Positions 47,801 to 59,840 of a stretch of DNA of 64,000 nucleotides are shown piece by piece (the first letter of the stretch is position 1; the number at the start of each line of letters is the position of its first letter). The notes under the pieces were generated by a model. That model was not told the origin of the DNA and did not search any database. It worked only from the letters and a program-made list of their open reading frames with translations. This stretch comes from Carposina sasakii (Eukaryota; Arthropoda; Insecta; Lepidoptera; Carposinidae): positions 8,866,001-8,930,000 of the forward strand of contig CP053157.1 in the NCBI GenBank assembly GCA_014607495.2, in the 5' to 3' direction. Position numbers and translations under genes: made by a program.

Positions 47801-50800
47801 TCATGTCCTCCAGTGTAGGTACCTATTTATAATATAACGTTACTTATATTGAAAAATTTAATTTAACTCCGTTAAGTTGAAATATTTTCAGGAAACATGT
47901 GTCCTAATCCTCGATTTAAATTAAATCTTGATTTACATTTGTCACAAGTACCTATGGCTTATTTGTTAACTTCCTCTTACGTCATAAATTTATTTAACAT
48001 AGTTGGCAGCCCTATCAACGGGGGCTCGTACGATGCCTTCAGTAGAAATCTTGTAATGGCAACTACCACTTCGGAACAAGTTTCTCAATTCCAATGCCAG
48101 ATTAGGTAACTGACTCGACAGGTACGTTCATAATGTCTCCCTTGATTATACTCTCAAAGATTTCCAAGTAGGTAATCTATTAAAGTTTGGCGCGTGGCAA
48201 TAATATTAATGGCAATTGTTTTTTAATTATCATTGTTTGATGGGTGCTATTAGTTTTGGATGTTATTATTATCAATTTATAGCCGCTTTGTATTTAATTG
48301 TAGGTTATCTTTAATGTAGCTACGTCAAGCTACGTGGTAAGACAATGGATGTACTTATTGTAACATCTACCTAGCCACGGGTTAGTACATTAAAGTTTAT
48401 TATTAATATAATATTTACCATACAAAACTGGCACATCGACAGAGGTTTCATAGAAAGCCGTGATCCAGTCAGACTATTTACGATGATTCAAATTTTTTAA
48501 AGTGGGTTATTCAATTTTCATTGCATTTTGCCCAACTGCACCTCTAGTACCTACCCAAGCAGGGACTATTTAAAAATGGTCTACTTGATGATAACTTATA
48601 GATAACGGTAATTTTAACGGAATACTGCTGAAGATTTTTGTATGCAAGTTGCGCATTGACAGAAATCGTAACAATACTGTTTTGGAAGCGAGTGACGCAT
48701 AATAGAAATGGTCGTCGACGATTTTTTCGTAAACGAAACGAGACCGTTCATCGTAGACTAGTCGATCAACCAGTCGAATTCGTCGACTAGTTCAATACGT
48801 GACTAACAGTCTATTTAGAGTCCAAATGAACTAGTAGTCTAAATTTTAGACGATGATGCGTGCGTAGCGTTATAAATAAACGTAATCGTAACGTAAGAGC
48901 CGGATTGCTTTCAATTTCGATATCTGAGTTTCCTGGCAGTTCCCAAACATATTTCCAGGATAAAAAATAGTAAAAGTGGCTGCCATTTTGAGCTTTTTAG
49001 TTGAGGGTCGGATTGCCTTCAATTTCGATATCTGGGGTTCCTGGCAGTTCCCGAACACATTTCCGCTGTCAAAAACTAATAAAAGTGGCCGCCATTTTGA
49101 ACTTTTTAGTTAAGAGCCGGATTGCTTCCAAAATCGATATCTAAGGTTCCTGGCAGTTCCTGTTTAGAGAAATGTAAAAACCAGTTTATATCATCCACTA
49201 CTCTAGTTTCTCTTTCACGCACGTGAACATAACTAATTGGCATCCTTTTTCTTCAATCAACAGAATAAATTTAAAATAGTACAATAAAAATATTTTGAAA
49301 TATGAACGGAAGTGTGGTAGTAATAAAGCTCCAATTCATTTGACTACCGCGTCAACATCTCATTGCATTTTCGCCGAATGTTACACGACTACGTTCAAAA
49401 GCCGTACCGTCGCGCGTCGACGCGGTCTCGTCGAAATGAACGTGGACTATTTAAAATAGCCGTCTATGAATTCGACTAGTCTACGAACGAACGATAAACC
49501 GTTGAATCGTCGAATGTAGATGGACTAGTCGATTCGACTAGTTCGTTGAATAAACGCCCATCGCTAACGCATAAGGTCCATTTCATTTATAATTCCTTCT
49601 TGACTTTCTAGCAAAGATCACAATCTTTCTTGCCTACACAGGTAGGCCCATGAAAATGTGATGTTATGATTTTGAATAGAGTCGGGCGGGTAGTTAGAAA
49701 GATATTAGCTTATGAAAAAGATATGGAATAATAATATGCATTTTGAGTTGTCGTTAATGGAAATACGATCCATAAGCTAACATGAAGACGATAAAATGGT
49801 CGGTCAGTACTAATAAGAGGTAGATGTGCCAATCATCTATGTATATTACCTGGTTTTTGGCAGTTTTCACTAAGCTGCTTGCCTCTAGTCTTTCGAAGCT
49901 GTAATAAATGTAGATGACATAAGATAATTCATTGCGATTTCTCTAACATTGTGTCGCTAAAGGATCGGATTGTGCAAAAACGGATTCTGTTGCCAATTAA
50001 CAAATTAATGTGTCAATAGAAAGACAACTTTTTACTAAGCTGCTTTTCGTAGGTGTGACAATGTAGACGACATAGGTAAGGTATTTCATTGCGATTTCTC
50101 TAGCGTCGTGTCGCTAATAAAGGATCGGATTGTGCAAAAACGGATCCTGTTGCCAATTAACAAATTAGTGTGTCAATAGAAACACTACTTGATGGGTTAT
50201 AGGTAATTGGCGAAGTCCTCTCGCTTGACGGACAATCGTTTTCTTCATGGATGCAACTCACGTGTGCCGTCTAATGTAATAGGTACTCAATTATACAACT
50301 AAGTAATTAGATATTGTGTTTGAATCAACAACACTATTATAATGACGAATTTATGTATCTAAAGTATTATCGAAAATAAGGCCACACATGTTGCAAAGTA
50401 AAGCTCAATTTATACCGCCGCGGAATGGAACGGAAGCGACTTTTTGCAACGAAATCGTATATAGCATAATGAACTTTATATCATCAGCGTCAATTTCCAA
50501 ATTCCGATACGTCAAATCACCGGAGTATTCACAAGAATGCGCGAGGATTCCGCGGAAGACGCGCGTCCAATTTTTTGGCTCGTATTTAATTTGTATGATA
50601 CACGATTGATATAAAGTTCATTATGCTATATACGATTATGTAGCAAAAAGTCGCTTCCGTTCCATTCCGCGGCGGTGTAAATTGAGCCTTAGCATAGGAG
50701 CCATGGGTGCCCGTAAACTGGCGAGGATCGGATTTGACTATGCAATTCCATAAAAAACGAGCTCATTCAGATACTGCATGTAGCGAACACTCCCATCTGG

Positions 50801-53800
50801 TCACGGGTTGATGCACAGCAATGCGAGCGACAGATATGACTCATTGCCATCTCATAGCAGTTCCTTTGACGTCTATTGCATTGTGTCTATGTACAACGTG
50901 GATGGAAGCAATTACCCATTCAAGAGTAACGTTGACATGCTTTATGATTTTGAAGCAAAATATTGCAGTACAGTTAGGTACCTATTGAGATGACTGACAT
51001 GCACGTGAGTCCATAATGCAAACAATAACGTGGGCGATAATGCCCCCTTATGATATGATATGTGTAGAGGCTTGGGGATGGTAGTCCCTTTCTTCTCCGA
51101 ATATCAATCGTCCGAAAATCATAATCCCTAACAAGTTTGCTATAATCATCACTTTCCATAATGTTCGCGTATACGAAATTGTATACTGCCCTACCCCTAG
51201 AGTGCAATGTAAAAGCGCGTAGGCGCGGAGGTACGAGGCGGCCCGCAAGCTGAGGTGCAGGTGAATGCCGGAAGAAAGCCGAATGTGCGGTTACATCCAT
51301 CTGCGGCGATAAGCTCGCGTGGGACCGCCGGAGTCCCGCAGCGCCGGAGCCGTGACAGAAATGCCTGCTGCATGCTTGCTTGCATGCTGCATGCTCGCTT
51401 GCATCCTGCATGCTTGCTTGCATACTATATGCTTGCGTGCATGTTGCATAGTTGAATTAAAACAAGAAAGTTGTTATTGGAAGGTTGACATTAAGTTAGG
51501 GCTACTTATCATTCGGACACATGATGATTATCTCACAAAATATTATGACACGTTAGCTTATGGATAAAAAATTTATGAGACAAAATAGAGAACCCTTGGG
51601 GATTTATAGTAGTTTTTAAGTAAGTAGGTGAAAAAATGGGAGCGCTAAGAAATAATTTATTCTCAAAGTGGGCAGTAGATAAAATAAGTTTGGGAACCCC
51701 TGCTCTATAACATAGGTACAAGTAGCTACAATTAAATCGCAGAATGATTGTTCGTGTGATTGATTGAAGACCTGAGAAATGACAATTCAATGGGACTATA
51801 AAAATATTTGTGTAAACAGCTAACAGTAAAACTTTATCATTATCATCATCAGCCTATTGCAGTCCACTGCTGGACGTAGGCCTCCCCCAAGGCACGCCAC
51901 AAGACTACCATGGGGGCATTTGCCCATAGTCACCAAGGTCACCACGCTGGGCAGGCGGGTTGGTGACCGCAGTTTGTATTTTGAACTATGTTGTCAACAC
52001 GGGAGGAGCTGCTGCCCACCTCCTACCTACGGGCAGACATGGGGTGCTACGAATTCTACTCTGCCGGCACCACGCGCAAAACATTATTGTCATTTAATAA
52101 CAGATTGATGAAAAAAAACCCTGTTAATAGAATATTAAGAAATAGCATTGCTATTTAAACAATACCTTTATAGTAGACAGGAAGTGAAGTAAGTTGTAGG
52201 TAAGTATTGGTTAGAAAAGTAGAAAGGCGGAAAACATTTAACTATTGTAAAATTACTGAAGTAATATAATTGGCCCTATGCCATTGTGCTGTGCGGTATT
52301 AGAATGGCTTTTATATTTTTCCCTACTTCCCTTTGCCCTTTCTTTGGCATAAACAAAAAAAATCTGTCATGTTGTGTCATGTCATCTGTACGTTACAGAA
52401 TAATAAATTCCCCAGAACCCGTGATACGCATACTTTTGAGACAACTTTTAATAGGTCAAATTGTTACAACCTATTTACTGTATCTAAAAAACTGATAATA
52501 TCTCATCGATTTGGCAATAATCGGCGGGTAAGAAGAGCGGAAGATGCGGGATTTTTCACTCGTTTTTGCTTCACTACCCGGAATACATCTGCCATTGAGG
52601 ACTCCTTCTGGGGACCTGTCCACCAATCAAAATTGACATCTCTCGTTATGCCATGGCCAAATTGGCAAATAATGACAAAGATAACACAGGATAGTTTTCC
52701 CGCATCTTAACCGAATAATTTATTGTTTCAGTATTTATTATACCGCAAAGATGGGTGATGGCCATCATGGGTTTCCTGGCAGTGGCCAACGCGTACACCA
52801 TGAGGGTCTGCCTCAACATCGCCATCACGCAGATGGTAAGGCGTCGGGTGGTGTCGCCGGAGTTCGAAGTAGGATCCTGTCCGGGAGAAGTTGATGATAT
52901 TGCTGCTGAAGATCCGGTTAGTCCAATTAATTAGGAGCAGGTTCTAACATAATATAAGTACAGAGAACTGTAATTCTGTCTGACTGCTTTCTGCCTTTTT
53001 GCGACATACACAATTTATATCTAAAAGACTCCTAAAGTTGTATGTGGCAAAATTTAAAATGTCCCACCTATCCCCTCGGCGGCACCGTTATGACGCCAAT
53101 CATCATGAAATAGGTACCAATAAAGTTCTTTCTGACGCATAACTTAAGTACTACATGAGTAGGATATTTAATAGTCTCTGTTAAAACGATAGATAACCTT
53201 TTCAGGTTGCAGTATCGGTCTTGTAAAAGAATCTGCTAAGTCGATACACGCACCACAAAGGTCCTTTTTTAAAAAAGACACCGTTTTACAGGAAGTCCTC
53301 GGTTTCGATTGGGATGAAGAGACACAAGGCATCATTCTCAGCGCTTTTTACTACGGCTACATAGTTACCCATCTTCCTGGAGGCATGTTAGCAGAACGCT
53401 TTGGTGGAAAATACTCTCTTGGTTTCGGCGTGTTGAGCACTGCCGTCTTCACTCTGTTGACGCCGTGGGCCGTTAGCGCTGGAGGAGCCACTGGACTTAT
53501 TGTGCTTCGAGTTCTTGAAGGACTTGGTGAGGTAAGTTTGGGACATTCTTTTTTGGGTTTAGTTTTTATAAGGCATGTAAAATTCAAAAGATTGTATTTG
53601 GCTTTCAAAATTTTGAACTTTTTAATAACTAACTACGATCCCGTGTTGAACTTCTCTTAAATAAATAGTTCAGTTGGCACAATAAACTTCCAAACACTTA
53701 TGTATCGAAAATCCGTGACCGTGATATCAATAAACTACGTACCGCAATAAATTATCTTGACGTCAAATGTTAAAATAAAATTATAGCTTTTGTTTGTCTA

Positions 53801-56800
53801 TTTGCCAAGCAAGCGAGCAACAACATGCATACATTATGTTGACTCAATTGATTGTGTCTTACCTATACGTATATTTTTACTAGTGGCCCGCCCTCGCTTC
53901 ACTTCGGTACATATCCTCTAAAATTTGGAATTCCCCTTTGTCCCGTTTCCGTGGGAAATTCGGGAAATATGTCCACAGTGCTTCCTTACACTCCCTAGCG
54001 AATATACCTGTCATATTTCATCATTATGTGTCAAGTGGTTTGCGTAAAAATTGGGAATCCCCGTTTGTCCAGTTCCCGTGGGAATTACGGGAAATCCGTT
54101 CTTTGTGCTCCCTAGCAGTCCCTAATGAACATAGATCTTCGATTTCAACTTCATAGGTATAACGGTTTTCTTAAAAATTGTGTATTCCAGTTTGTTCCGT
54201 TCCGGTGGGAATTTCGGGAAATATGTTCTCAGTTCTTTCTTAACACTCCCTACCGAATATACCTGTCATATTTGTGCCATTCCCATGGGAATTTCGGGAA
54301 ACCCGTTCTTAATGGTCTTTTACACCCCCTAACAAACATACACAACAAATTTCATCTGTGTACGTCAAACGGTTTATTTTTATACTTATTGAATAAGCTT
54401 TTGTTCCGGTACAGTGGAAATTTTGGTAAAAATTTGGAATTCCTGTCTGCCCCGTTCCCATGGGAATTTTGGGGATTTCGTTTCCATTCATCATCGTTAT
54501 CATCCCTCATAAATTAAGAAATCATCAGTACTAAAAACAATGGCTGTATGAATGCTGTATTCCTCATGCTCTTTCTTCGGGATAAACCAAACAAAAAAAA
54601 AAAAATTATCTGTAATGTTGTGTCATGTCATCTGTACGTATAATAGACACACAGATAATAAATTCCCAGAACCCGTGACCACGCACACTTTTGAAGCAAC
54701 TTTTTAGTATGTAAATTTTGCAACCTATTTACTGTATCTAAAATACTGATAATATTTATCGATTTAGCAACAATCGGCGGGTTAGAAGAGCGGATGATGC
54801 GGGATTTTTTACTCGTTTTTGCTTCACTACCCGGAATACATCTGTCATTGATGACTCCTTCTGGGGACTTGTTATTTAGAGGTGTGTCGTTATGGCTTTT
54901 TTCGATAGCCTATGTTCATCCGGGTCCAATAAGGATTCTAACGGTAAAAGAATTTTTGAAATCGGTCCAGTAGTTTTGGAGCCTATTCGCTGCAAAAAAA
55001 TCAAACAAACAAACAATCAAAGTTTACCTCTTTATAATATTACTATAGATATAGATGAATTAAATAAATAAAATAATTATGTAAACTACACAAATACCTA
55101 CCTCCATAAATATCTTCATTTTTGTATTAAAATGGCCGCAATTGTTAACATTAGGTACTATGTATATGTATTTATAACATCTGTGTATACTTACTATGTA
55201 TCTATAACATATATAAGTATATTTGTGAAATCTGGACATTACACACTAATACCATGTGGTAGGCAACGCACGTTTAACGTGCTCATCTCGATAATTGCAT
55301 AGTTAACGAGCGAAATTCTAAACTAAGACTAAAAAAACTAAGTAGTTAATGTCAAGCAACGAGATCCAATTACAATCGGCAGCCGCAACGCCAACCTTGG
55401 CCGTGACAGTACCAACATGTGGTTATCCACGTCATAGTAGTTATTATGGAAACCAGTACTGCGGGGCTGTCTAGCCAAATATTGCGAATATGATATACCT
55501 AATTCGAAACAAAAATGTTAATTGCAATATACTCTAACAGGATAAGTTTATTTCAACCATGTAATAGTAGATATTACAACATTAACGTACTGTTCGTTCA
55601 TATTTGGTCATTTATCTTATCTATCTCTCATCTACTCGTGTCTATTATTGCCCTAACCCGCTATTAACGGGGTTGGCAGCACCTGTCTGTATGACGTTAG
55701 AGAAAGTGATAATTTTTTGACCAATTCCTGCACTAGAACCCTAGCTGACTTAAGTTTAAATCACATTCAATTTTTTCCCCATACACATGGACAAGATGAG
55801 TTTTCGGCGATTTAATTTTAAAAGAAATATTTTTCTTTCTATAAGAGTTAAGTGTTACGACATTAGTTCATTTTATAGCTGATTTATCAAAGAAGTTACC
55901 GTTACATAAATTTTGTTTCTGAAGCTTTTAAATAAATGTTCATGGCGAAAAAACGGGAGGGTATATCATTTAGTCCGTACTTCCCTAGGTAAACGTTATC
56001 AGTAGAAACCGCTTTGTAGTCAGGTAAAGTACCGGACAAAGTACTTACTAAAACGTGATAATAGAATTTAGTGAGTTCATAAACGTTATTCAAAAAATTA
56101 GGACATCCTATTTCCTGTAGAGTTTTCCTCGTACCAATCTGAAGAGCGTGACAAACGTAAATCGTTGCTTAAATTAATGCTCTATATCGTATTACGTATA
56201 ACGCAAAAACTCAAGGTCTTATAGTCGTCCCGGATGTTAAAGTTAAGCCATAATAAAAGACGATAAAATGTTTAACATCAATATATTCAACTCTAAGCAA
56301 GTCCCTGTCTTTCAAAATATCGCTCTCGTATGGCCACGAGCTATCTCACTCTATTGTTGGTATGTTACAATTTCCTGGGAACCTTCCCGTCTTAGCTTTC
56401 CTTCACAGCTTTCCAGGGTACTTTCGCATCTATGCTTTCCAAGGGACCCGTCTTGCCCGACCGGTAGCCCGCCTTTTAGCATATCTCCCTTAATTCTAAC
56501 TCAATATTATCTTCCAGGGCACCACCTTCCCAGCTCTAAACGCGATGCTAGCTCGATGGGCCCCCATTTCCGAGAGGGGTCGCATGGGCTCTCTCGTATT
56601 TGGAGGTGCTCAGATTGGGAACATCGCTGGCACCTATCTTTCTGGGCTGGTCATGAAGGAAACTGGAGATTGGGAGACTGTGTTCTACCTTTTCGGGTCT
56701 ATTGGCATCTTGTGGTTCATCCTGTGGGTAAGTAAAAACTTTTGCAATTATTAATTTAGTTGCAAAAACACTTAATTTTTTTATTCTTTATTGTACACCG

Positions 56801-59207
56801 TAAAGTTATACTAATAAAGTTTATCAAAGAAGATGTACAAAGGCTAATTTCCTAATGAAAATTTGTTTCACTATTGTCTATTGATCGGCTTGCTTTTATG
56901 CTGACGTTTATATCGGCTGGCCAAGCGAAGCTGCTGATAGTTCCTTTTTTTATACGTCGATAAAGCTCCAACATCTCTATTTATTTCACAGGCTCTCCTC
57001 TGCTACAACGACCCTGAATCTCATCCCTACATCTCCGATAAAGAGAAGAAGTACCTAGAAGAGGCACTTGGCAGACATCAGAAAAGCCAGCCGTCAGCCA
57101 TACCCTGGAAGGCAATCGCTATGTCCGTACCTTTGTGGGCTCTTGTTTGTGCACAGGTAATTTTATATTTATCCAATCTTATTTAGGCAATTTTTTCCCA
57201 TGGGCAACCGTTTATTTAAGGACACAGTTGATGTTGATCAAGTTTTAGATAAAGTTAGCATCGTTGAACATCTGCCCTTAAAGGTTTTCGTTTTGATTAT
57301 ACCCAAAGAAGTTGGAAAACATGTCTCCTTTCCTAAGGTTGGCACTTCTTTATTGTATTTACCATTAAGAGGCCTTATAAGAAATAGGGTAAAGGCTCAT
57401 TCTTGGAAACCCAAGCTAACATCCCAAGTAAGGACAAAGGGAAACACAAAGTACCTACACACATATTAGATATTTCTATTTAGCATATAATTTATCACAA
57501 AGGTGACAATATCATGAAATTCACGATTCCAAATAAACGTTAAGATTTGGTTTTACCAGCTGGTTCCCAACATTTAGATCAACAAGCTGCCACTAACCGT
57601 CATAGTCAATACGAACATAACTTATTCGCCAAATAATTCTCGCGAATTATCATATTCGGCGGCACGATCTCGCACATTGATGCTGATGAGTCCAAATCAG
57701 CGCATTCATTCATAGAATACATGTCAAATAAGAAATGTAAATGTTGTTGTAGATTGGTCACGACTACGGGTACTTTACCATGGTCACAGATCTGCCCAAG
57801 TACATGACGGGGGTGTTGAAGTTCGACATCCACCGTACTGGGACCCTGGCGGCTCTCCCTTATGTGGTCATGTGGATCAGCTCAATTGTCTTCGGCTGGC
57901 TCTGTGACAAGATCGTCAAGCGCAAATGGATGACTGTCACTAATGCTCGGAAAACATTTACAACTGTTGGTGAGTTGGACAAAAGAACATAACATTTTGC
58001 ATGTGAAACTAATTCGATAAAGCAAAACAGCTAAAATATAAACATGGCGCAGGTATGGCGTAGATATCAATAAGAAGAACTATTATAAAGAAATAAAATA
58101 AAACTCATTTACACCCATATTTAGTTAGAAACAAAGATCTTAAAACTATGTTAGTATATCTATACAAAAGTTGTGGGATGGTTTGGTGTCTTTGACTAGA
58201 TGGACGTGAGTCCTTTAATGAATCTATTGTGCTAGTAATCGCCATTAATATTTAATAGGTAATCTATATCGTATCTTTATGTATTGTCTTTCTAGTATAT
58301 ATTTACATAAATAAATACATTCTCTTAGGTTTACATAAGTACGTACATAATAGCACAATGACCTACTATAGTAAGTATAGTAGTATTTTTTAGCTTTATA
58401 AATTTTATTTTCTTTTAGCATCCGTCGGGCCAGGCATTTGCATGATCTTGGCTTCATACTCCGGCTGTAATACGGAGGCAGTCGTCATCCTTTTCACGGC
58501 CTCTATGGGCCTAATGGGAGCATTCTACCCTGGCATGAAAGTCAACGCCTTGGACCTTAGCAGTAACTACGCAGGAACCATAATGGCGATCGTAAACGGA
58601 ATCGGTGCCATAACGGGCATCATTGCGCCGTATTTAGTCGGCCTGCTGACTCCCGATGTAAGTGCAGTGTGCAATCGAGAGACGTTCGATATTGCAATCG
58701 ATCCGTGATGCAATTTTCGAAACGATTTGCTTAGACCGCTATGGTTGAATTGAAGGTCTCGATTCCGAGAAACCGATGCTAATCGATTTACCAATCTTTG
58801 TGCTAAAGACTATATCCAATCGAACTTGAAAATCTCATCTTTAAAACAGCTGATGCATTGGTCATTTGAATTTAATTTTACTTTGGAATATCTATCTTGC
58901 GATAACGGGGCAAATCTTCGCAAGATAATATTTGTCCTTGTTAACTACATCTCATAGGTCAAAAGCTATACTTGGATAACGCCTCAAACTCAATAATATT
59001 ATTTTCTTTTATTTGCAGAGCACCTTAGTCCAATGGCGTCTAGTATTTTGGATTACACTAGCCGTTTTCATCATCACAAACTTAGTTTTCGTTGCGTGGG
59101 CGTCGGGAGACGAGCAATGGTGGAACAACACAAGCCAAGACCCAAGCAAAGGACAAGAAGCTGAAGCAGCTCCGAAGAGATCAGTAAATGCCGAAATTAA
59201 GGCGTAA
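32801..59207 (+). CDS. SLC17/sialin-type MFS anion transporter, long isoform with dileucine N-terminus
   Basis: Exons: 32801-32921, 52732-52916, 53292-53531, 56518-56727, 56992-57156, 57753-57969, 58419-58657, 59019-59207; 1566 nt, 521 aa. Downstream features: [20 protein letters not shown] (TM1), [22 protein letters not shown] (TM2 and MFS motif A), [28 protein letters not shown] (the SLC17 signature) and repeated hydrophobic segments for about twelve helices. The hydrophilic end is [16 protein letters not shown]. Relatives are proton- or sodium-driven anion carriers: sialin, vesicular glutamate carriers and the large insect set called putative inorganic phosphate cotransporters. The substrate cannot be read from sequence. 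Exon 1 encodes EWTPLL, an acidic dileucine signal like DRTPLL of sialin, implying lysosomal sorting. A good ATG context (aaaaaaacATGa) supports the start. Intron 1 is about 19.8 kb. Confidence 0.85.
39765..39940 (-). repeat. Family K repeat, copy 2
   Basis: Inverted relative of 3050-3190, lying in the long first intron of the SLC17 gene. Confidence 0.6.
40789..41171. mobile_element. Family H short element, longer copy
   Basis: It opens acagggtgatttttggtcg and closes aaaaaacatcctgta; see the copy at 1550-1831. It sits about 330 bp upstream of the short-isoform ATG. Confidence 0.55.
41260..41400 (+). promoter_or_regulatory. Possible promoter of the short SLC17 transcript
   Basis: A CpG-rich block with runs such as cgcgcgccgg, ggccggcc and cgcgcgcgc stands out in AT-rich surroundings about 100-240 bp before the ATG at 41502. 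A tatata sequence lies at its left edge near 41276. The distance and composition fit a promoter; no start site can be fixed from sequence alone. Confidence 0.35.
41502..59207 (+). CDS. SLC17/sialin-type MFS anion transporter, short isoform from alternative first exon
   Basis: First exon 41502-41535 encodes [11 protein letters not shown] plus one base of the next codon, ending in a perfect donor (T then GTAAGT). It joins the acceptor at 52731 in the same phase as the 32801 exon, so the rest of the protein is identical (exons 52732-52916 through 59019-59207); 1479 nt, 492 aa. This N-terminus lacks the EWTPLL sorting signal, so it predicts delivery elsewhere, perhaps the plasma membrane. A CpG-rich stretch lies just upstream (about 41270-41370). 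With only 11 codons, its support is the donor, the phase match and the promoter-like context, not coding content. Confidence 0.62.
43765..44030 (-). repeat. Family B dispersed repeat, inverted copy
   Basis: Same family as 23170-23412, in the first SLC17 intron, followed at its end by a short (aag)n run. Confidence 0.75.
46090..46305 (+). mobile_element. Helitron-like element (Lep1-type), best copy
   Basis: It opens aaacgcgaaagtttatgagt, passes aacacataggctactttttat and aaaatatttttatcccgg, and ends ccacgcgggcgaagtcgcgg then cactagta. It is the cleanest copy of the family that also fills 16895-18820. No Rep/helicase ORF, so non-autonomous. Confidence 0.6.
48690..49560. mobile_element. Probable non-autonomous DNA element with actagtcga-rich ends
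   Basis: Both margins are full of inverted text around gactagtcga and cgtcgactag, and the right end reads cgttgaataaacgcccatcg, like hAT ends that begin GATGGGCG when inverted. Inside lies the 110-bp tandem repeat at 48896-49165. The left boundary is uncertain. Confidence 0.45.
48896..49165. repeat. Tandem repeat, about 110-bp unit, 2.5 copies
   Basis: Each unit opens gccggattgc.ttc and passes tcgatatctg.g.ttcctgg and aaagtggc.gccattttga; the third unit stops after cctggcagttcc. Confidence 0.85.
49900..50190. repeat. Tandem duplication, about 145-bp unit
   Basis: The text attcattgcgatttctcta, aggatcggattgtgcaaaaa and tgttgccaattaacaaatta occurs twice in a row (about 49930-50030 and 50085-50190) with scattered differences, inside the first SLC17 intron. 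Confidence 0.8.
50400..50690. mobile_element. MITE with about 80-bp inverted repeats
   Basis: The left arm from aagctcaatttataccgcc is matched by the inverted right arm ending ggcggtgtaaattgagcctt; the arms also share gaatggaacggaagcgactt. About 290 bp, no coding capacity. Confidence 0.85.
51180..51450. repeat. CpG-rich segment followed by a tgcttgcatgc minisatellite
   Basis: Bases 51190-51355 are GC- and CpG-rich (gcgcgtaggcgcgg, gaccgccggag, cagcgccggagcc). Then about seven imperfect 12-bp units (catgcttgcttg) run to about 51450. Long shadow ORFs arise on both strands. It could be another CpG promoter of the SLC17 gene or just a repeat; no first exon with a good donor was found. Confidence 0.55.
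51846..52075 (+). repeat. Family B dispersed repeat
   Basis: Same family as 23170-23412, in the first SLC17 intron about 650 bp before the first shared exon. Confidence 0.75.
52330..52625. repeat. Direct repeat flanking SLC17 shared exons, left copy
   Basis: It matches 54590-54885 in the same orientation. Shared text includes gttgtgtcatgtcatctgta, tacaacctatttactgtat-like, aatcggcgggt.agaagagcgg and gcttcactacccggaataca. It ends 107 bp before the exon at 52732. Confidence 0.8.
53925..54490. repeat. Degenerate tandem array of about 120-bp units in an SLC17 intron
   Basis: The motif ttcccgtgggaatttcggga recurs about five times (near 53950, 54075, 54205, 54285, 54458), each followed by a cctagc or ccta.cgaatatacctgtc segment. 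The open frames read through it are by-products of the repeat. Confidence 0.75.
54590..54885. repeat. Direct repeat flanking SLC17 shared exons, right copy
   Basis: Partner of 52330-52625. It is followed to about 55020 by a repeat tail with ggtccagtagttttggagcc and a caaacaaacaa run, as at 18340-18380, suggesting the 3' end of a larger mobile element. Confidence 0.8.
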
Positions 59208-59840
59208 GAGAGAGACGGAAGCATTTTTTGTGAGAAATTAGATTGAGAGGAACTTAATGAGTAGTCTGAAAAGGGTTACGATAGAGTTGTCGATATAGAA
59301 GAATCGAATGAACCTGTACAGTTAGTAGTAGAATTTAGTGTAAAGTACAAAGATTGCTGACGTTTCAAACAGCGATTTTATATCGCAGCCAGTGTTATGT
59401 GATAATAATAATAATTAGGTTTTCATTGCCATGGAATATTTTACGGAAATTTTAAATTTCTAGTTGTTTAATTTCAAAAGGCATAACAATAACTTGTAAT
59501 TTTATAAGTATGATGATTGATGAGTTATAATAGTATTATTATGTAAGTTCCCTGTAAATATGATTCCTACTAGGTTAGAAAGCTGCCCCTGAAACGTAGG
59601 ATATAAATCTTACGATTGCAATAGGCAGATATAAATAAGTTAAATTAATCTTAATTTATACATAAAATAGGCGGATCTTAAATCGTAAATTTATAAGAAC
59701 GGACAATCAAATGAGAAGGTATGAAGAAATATAAATACAGTTGTTCAAGGTAAAGCTCAACGTACTTTCTCTTAAAACATTCATGTTTTCAACTTTATCG
59801 CAAATAATTAAATTAATATTAATATTAATTAAATAAAACA
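59208..59840 (+). other. 3' UTR of the SLC17 transporter gene with poly(A) signals
   Basis: After the TAA at 59205-59207 the sequence is AT-rich and free of recognised repeats. A canonical AATAAA lies at 59832-59837 and a second at 60170-60175. The first gives a 3' UTR of about 640 nt. The second would extend it to about 1 kb. Both are inferred. Confidence 0.4.

Larger units (their letters stand above)
41536..52731 (+). other. First SLC17 intron, right part
   Basis: About 11 kb with no supported coding exon. Contents: family A (42065-42320, 42930-43015, 46493-46690), family B (43765-44030, 51846-52075), hAT-like fragments (44150-44330, 51590-51715), a Helitron-like copy (46090-46305), Tc1-like pieces (47416-47760), the block at 48690-49560, tandem duplications (49895-50190), a MITE (50400-50690) and a CpG-rich segment with a minisatellite (51180-51450). 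Confidence 0.55.

Noticed and set aside
51255..51567. Overlapping Cys/Ala/Met-rich frames on both strands
   Set aside because: Produced by the catgcttgc minisatellite, whose period keeps several frames open; no splice sites or family match.
54125..54517. 130-codon plus-strand frame
   Set aside because: Follows the degenerate tandem array and has repeat-driven composition.
56268..56517. Upstream part of the 155-codon frame beginning at 56268
   Set aside because: A different frame from the SLC17 exon and on the intron side of the acceptor at 56517.
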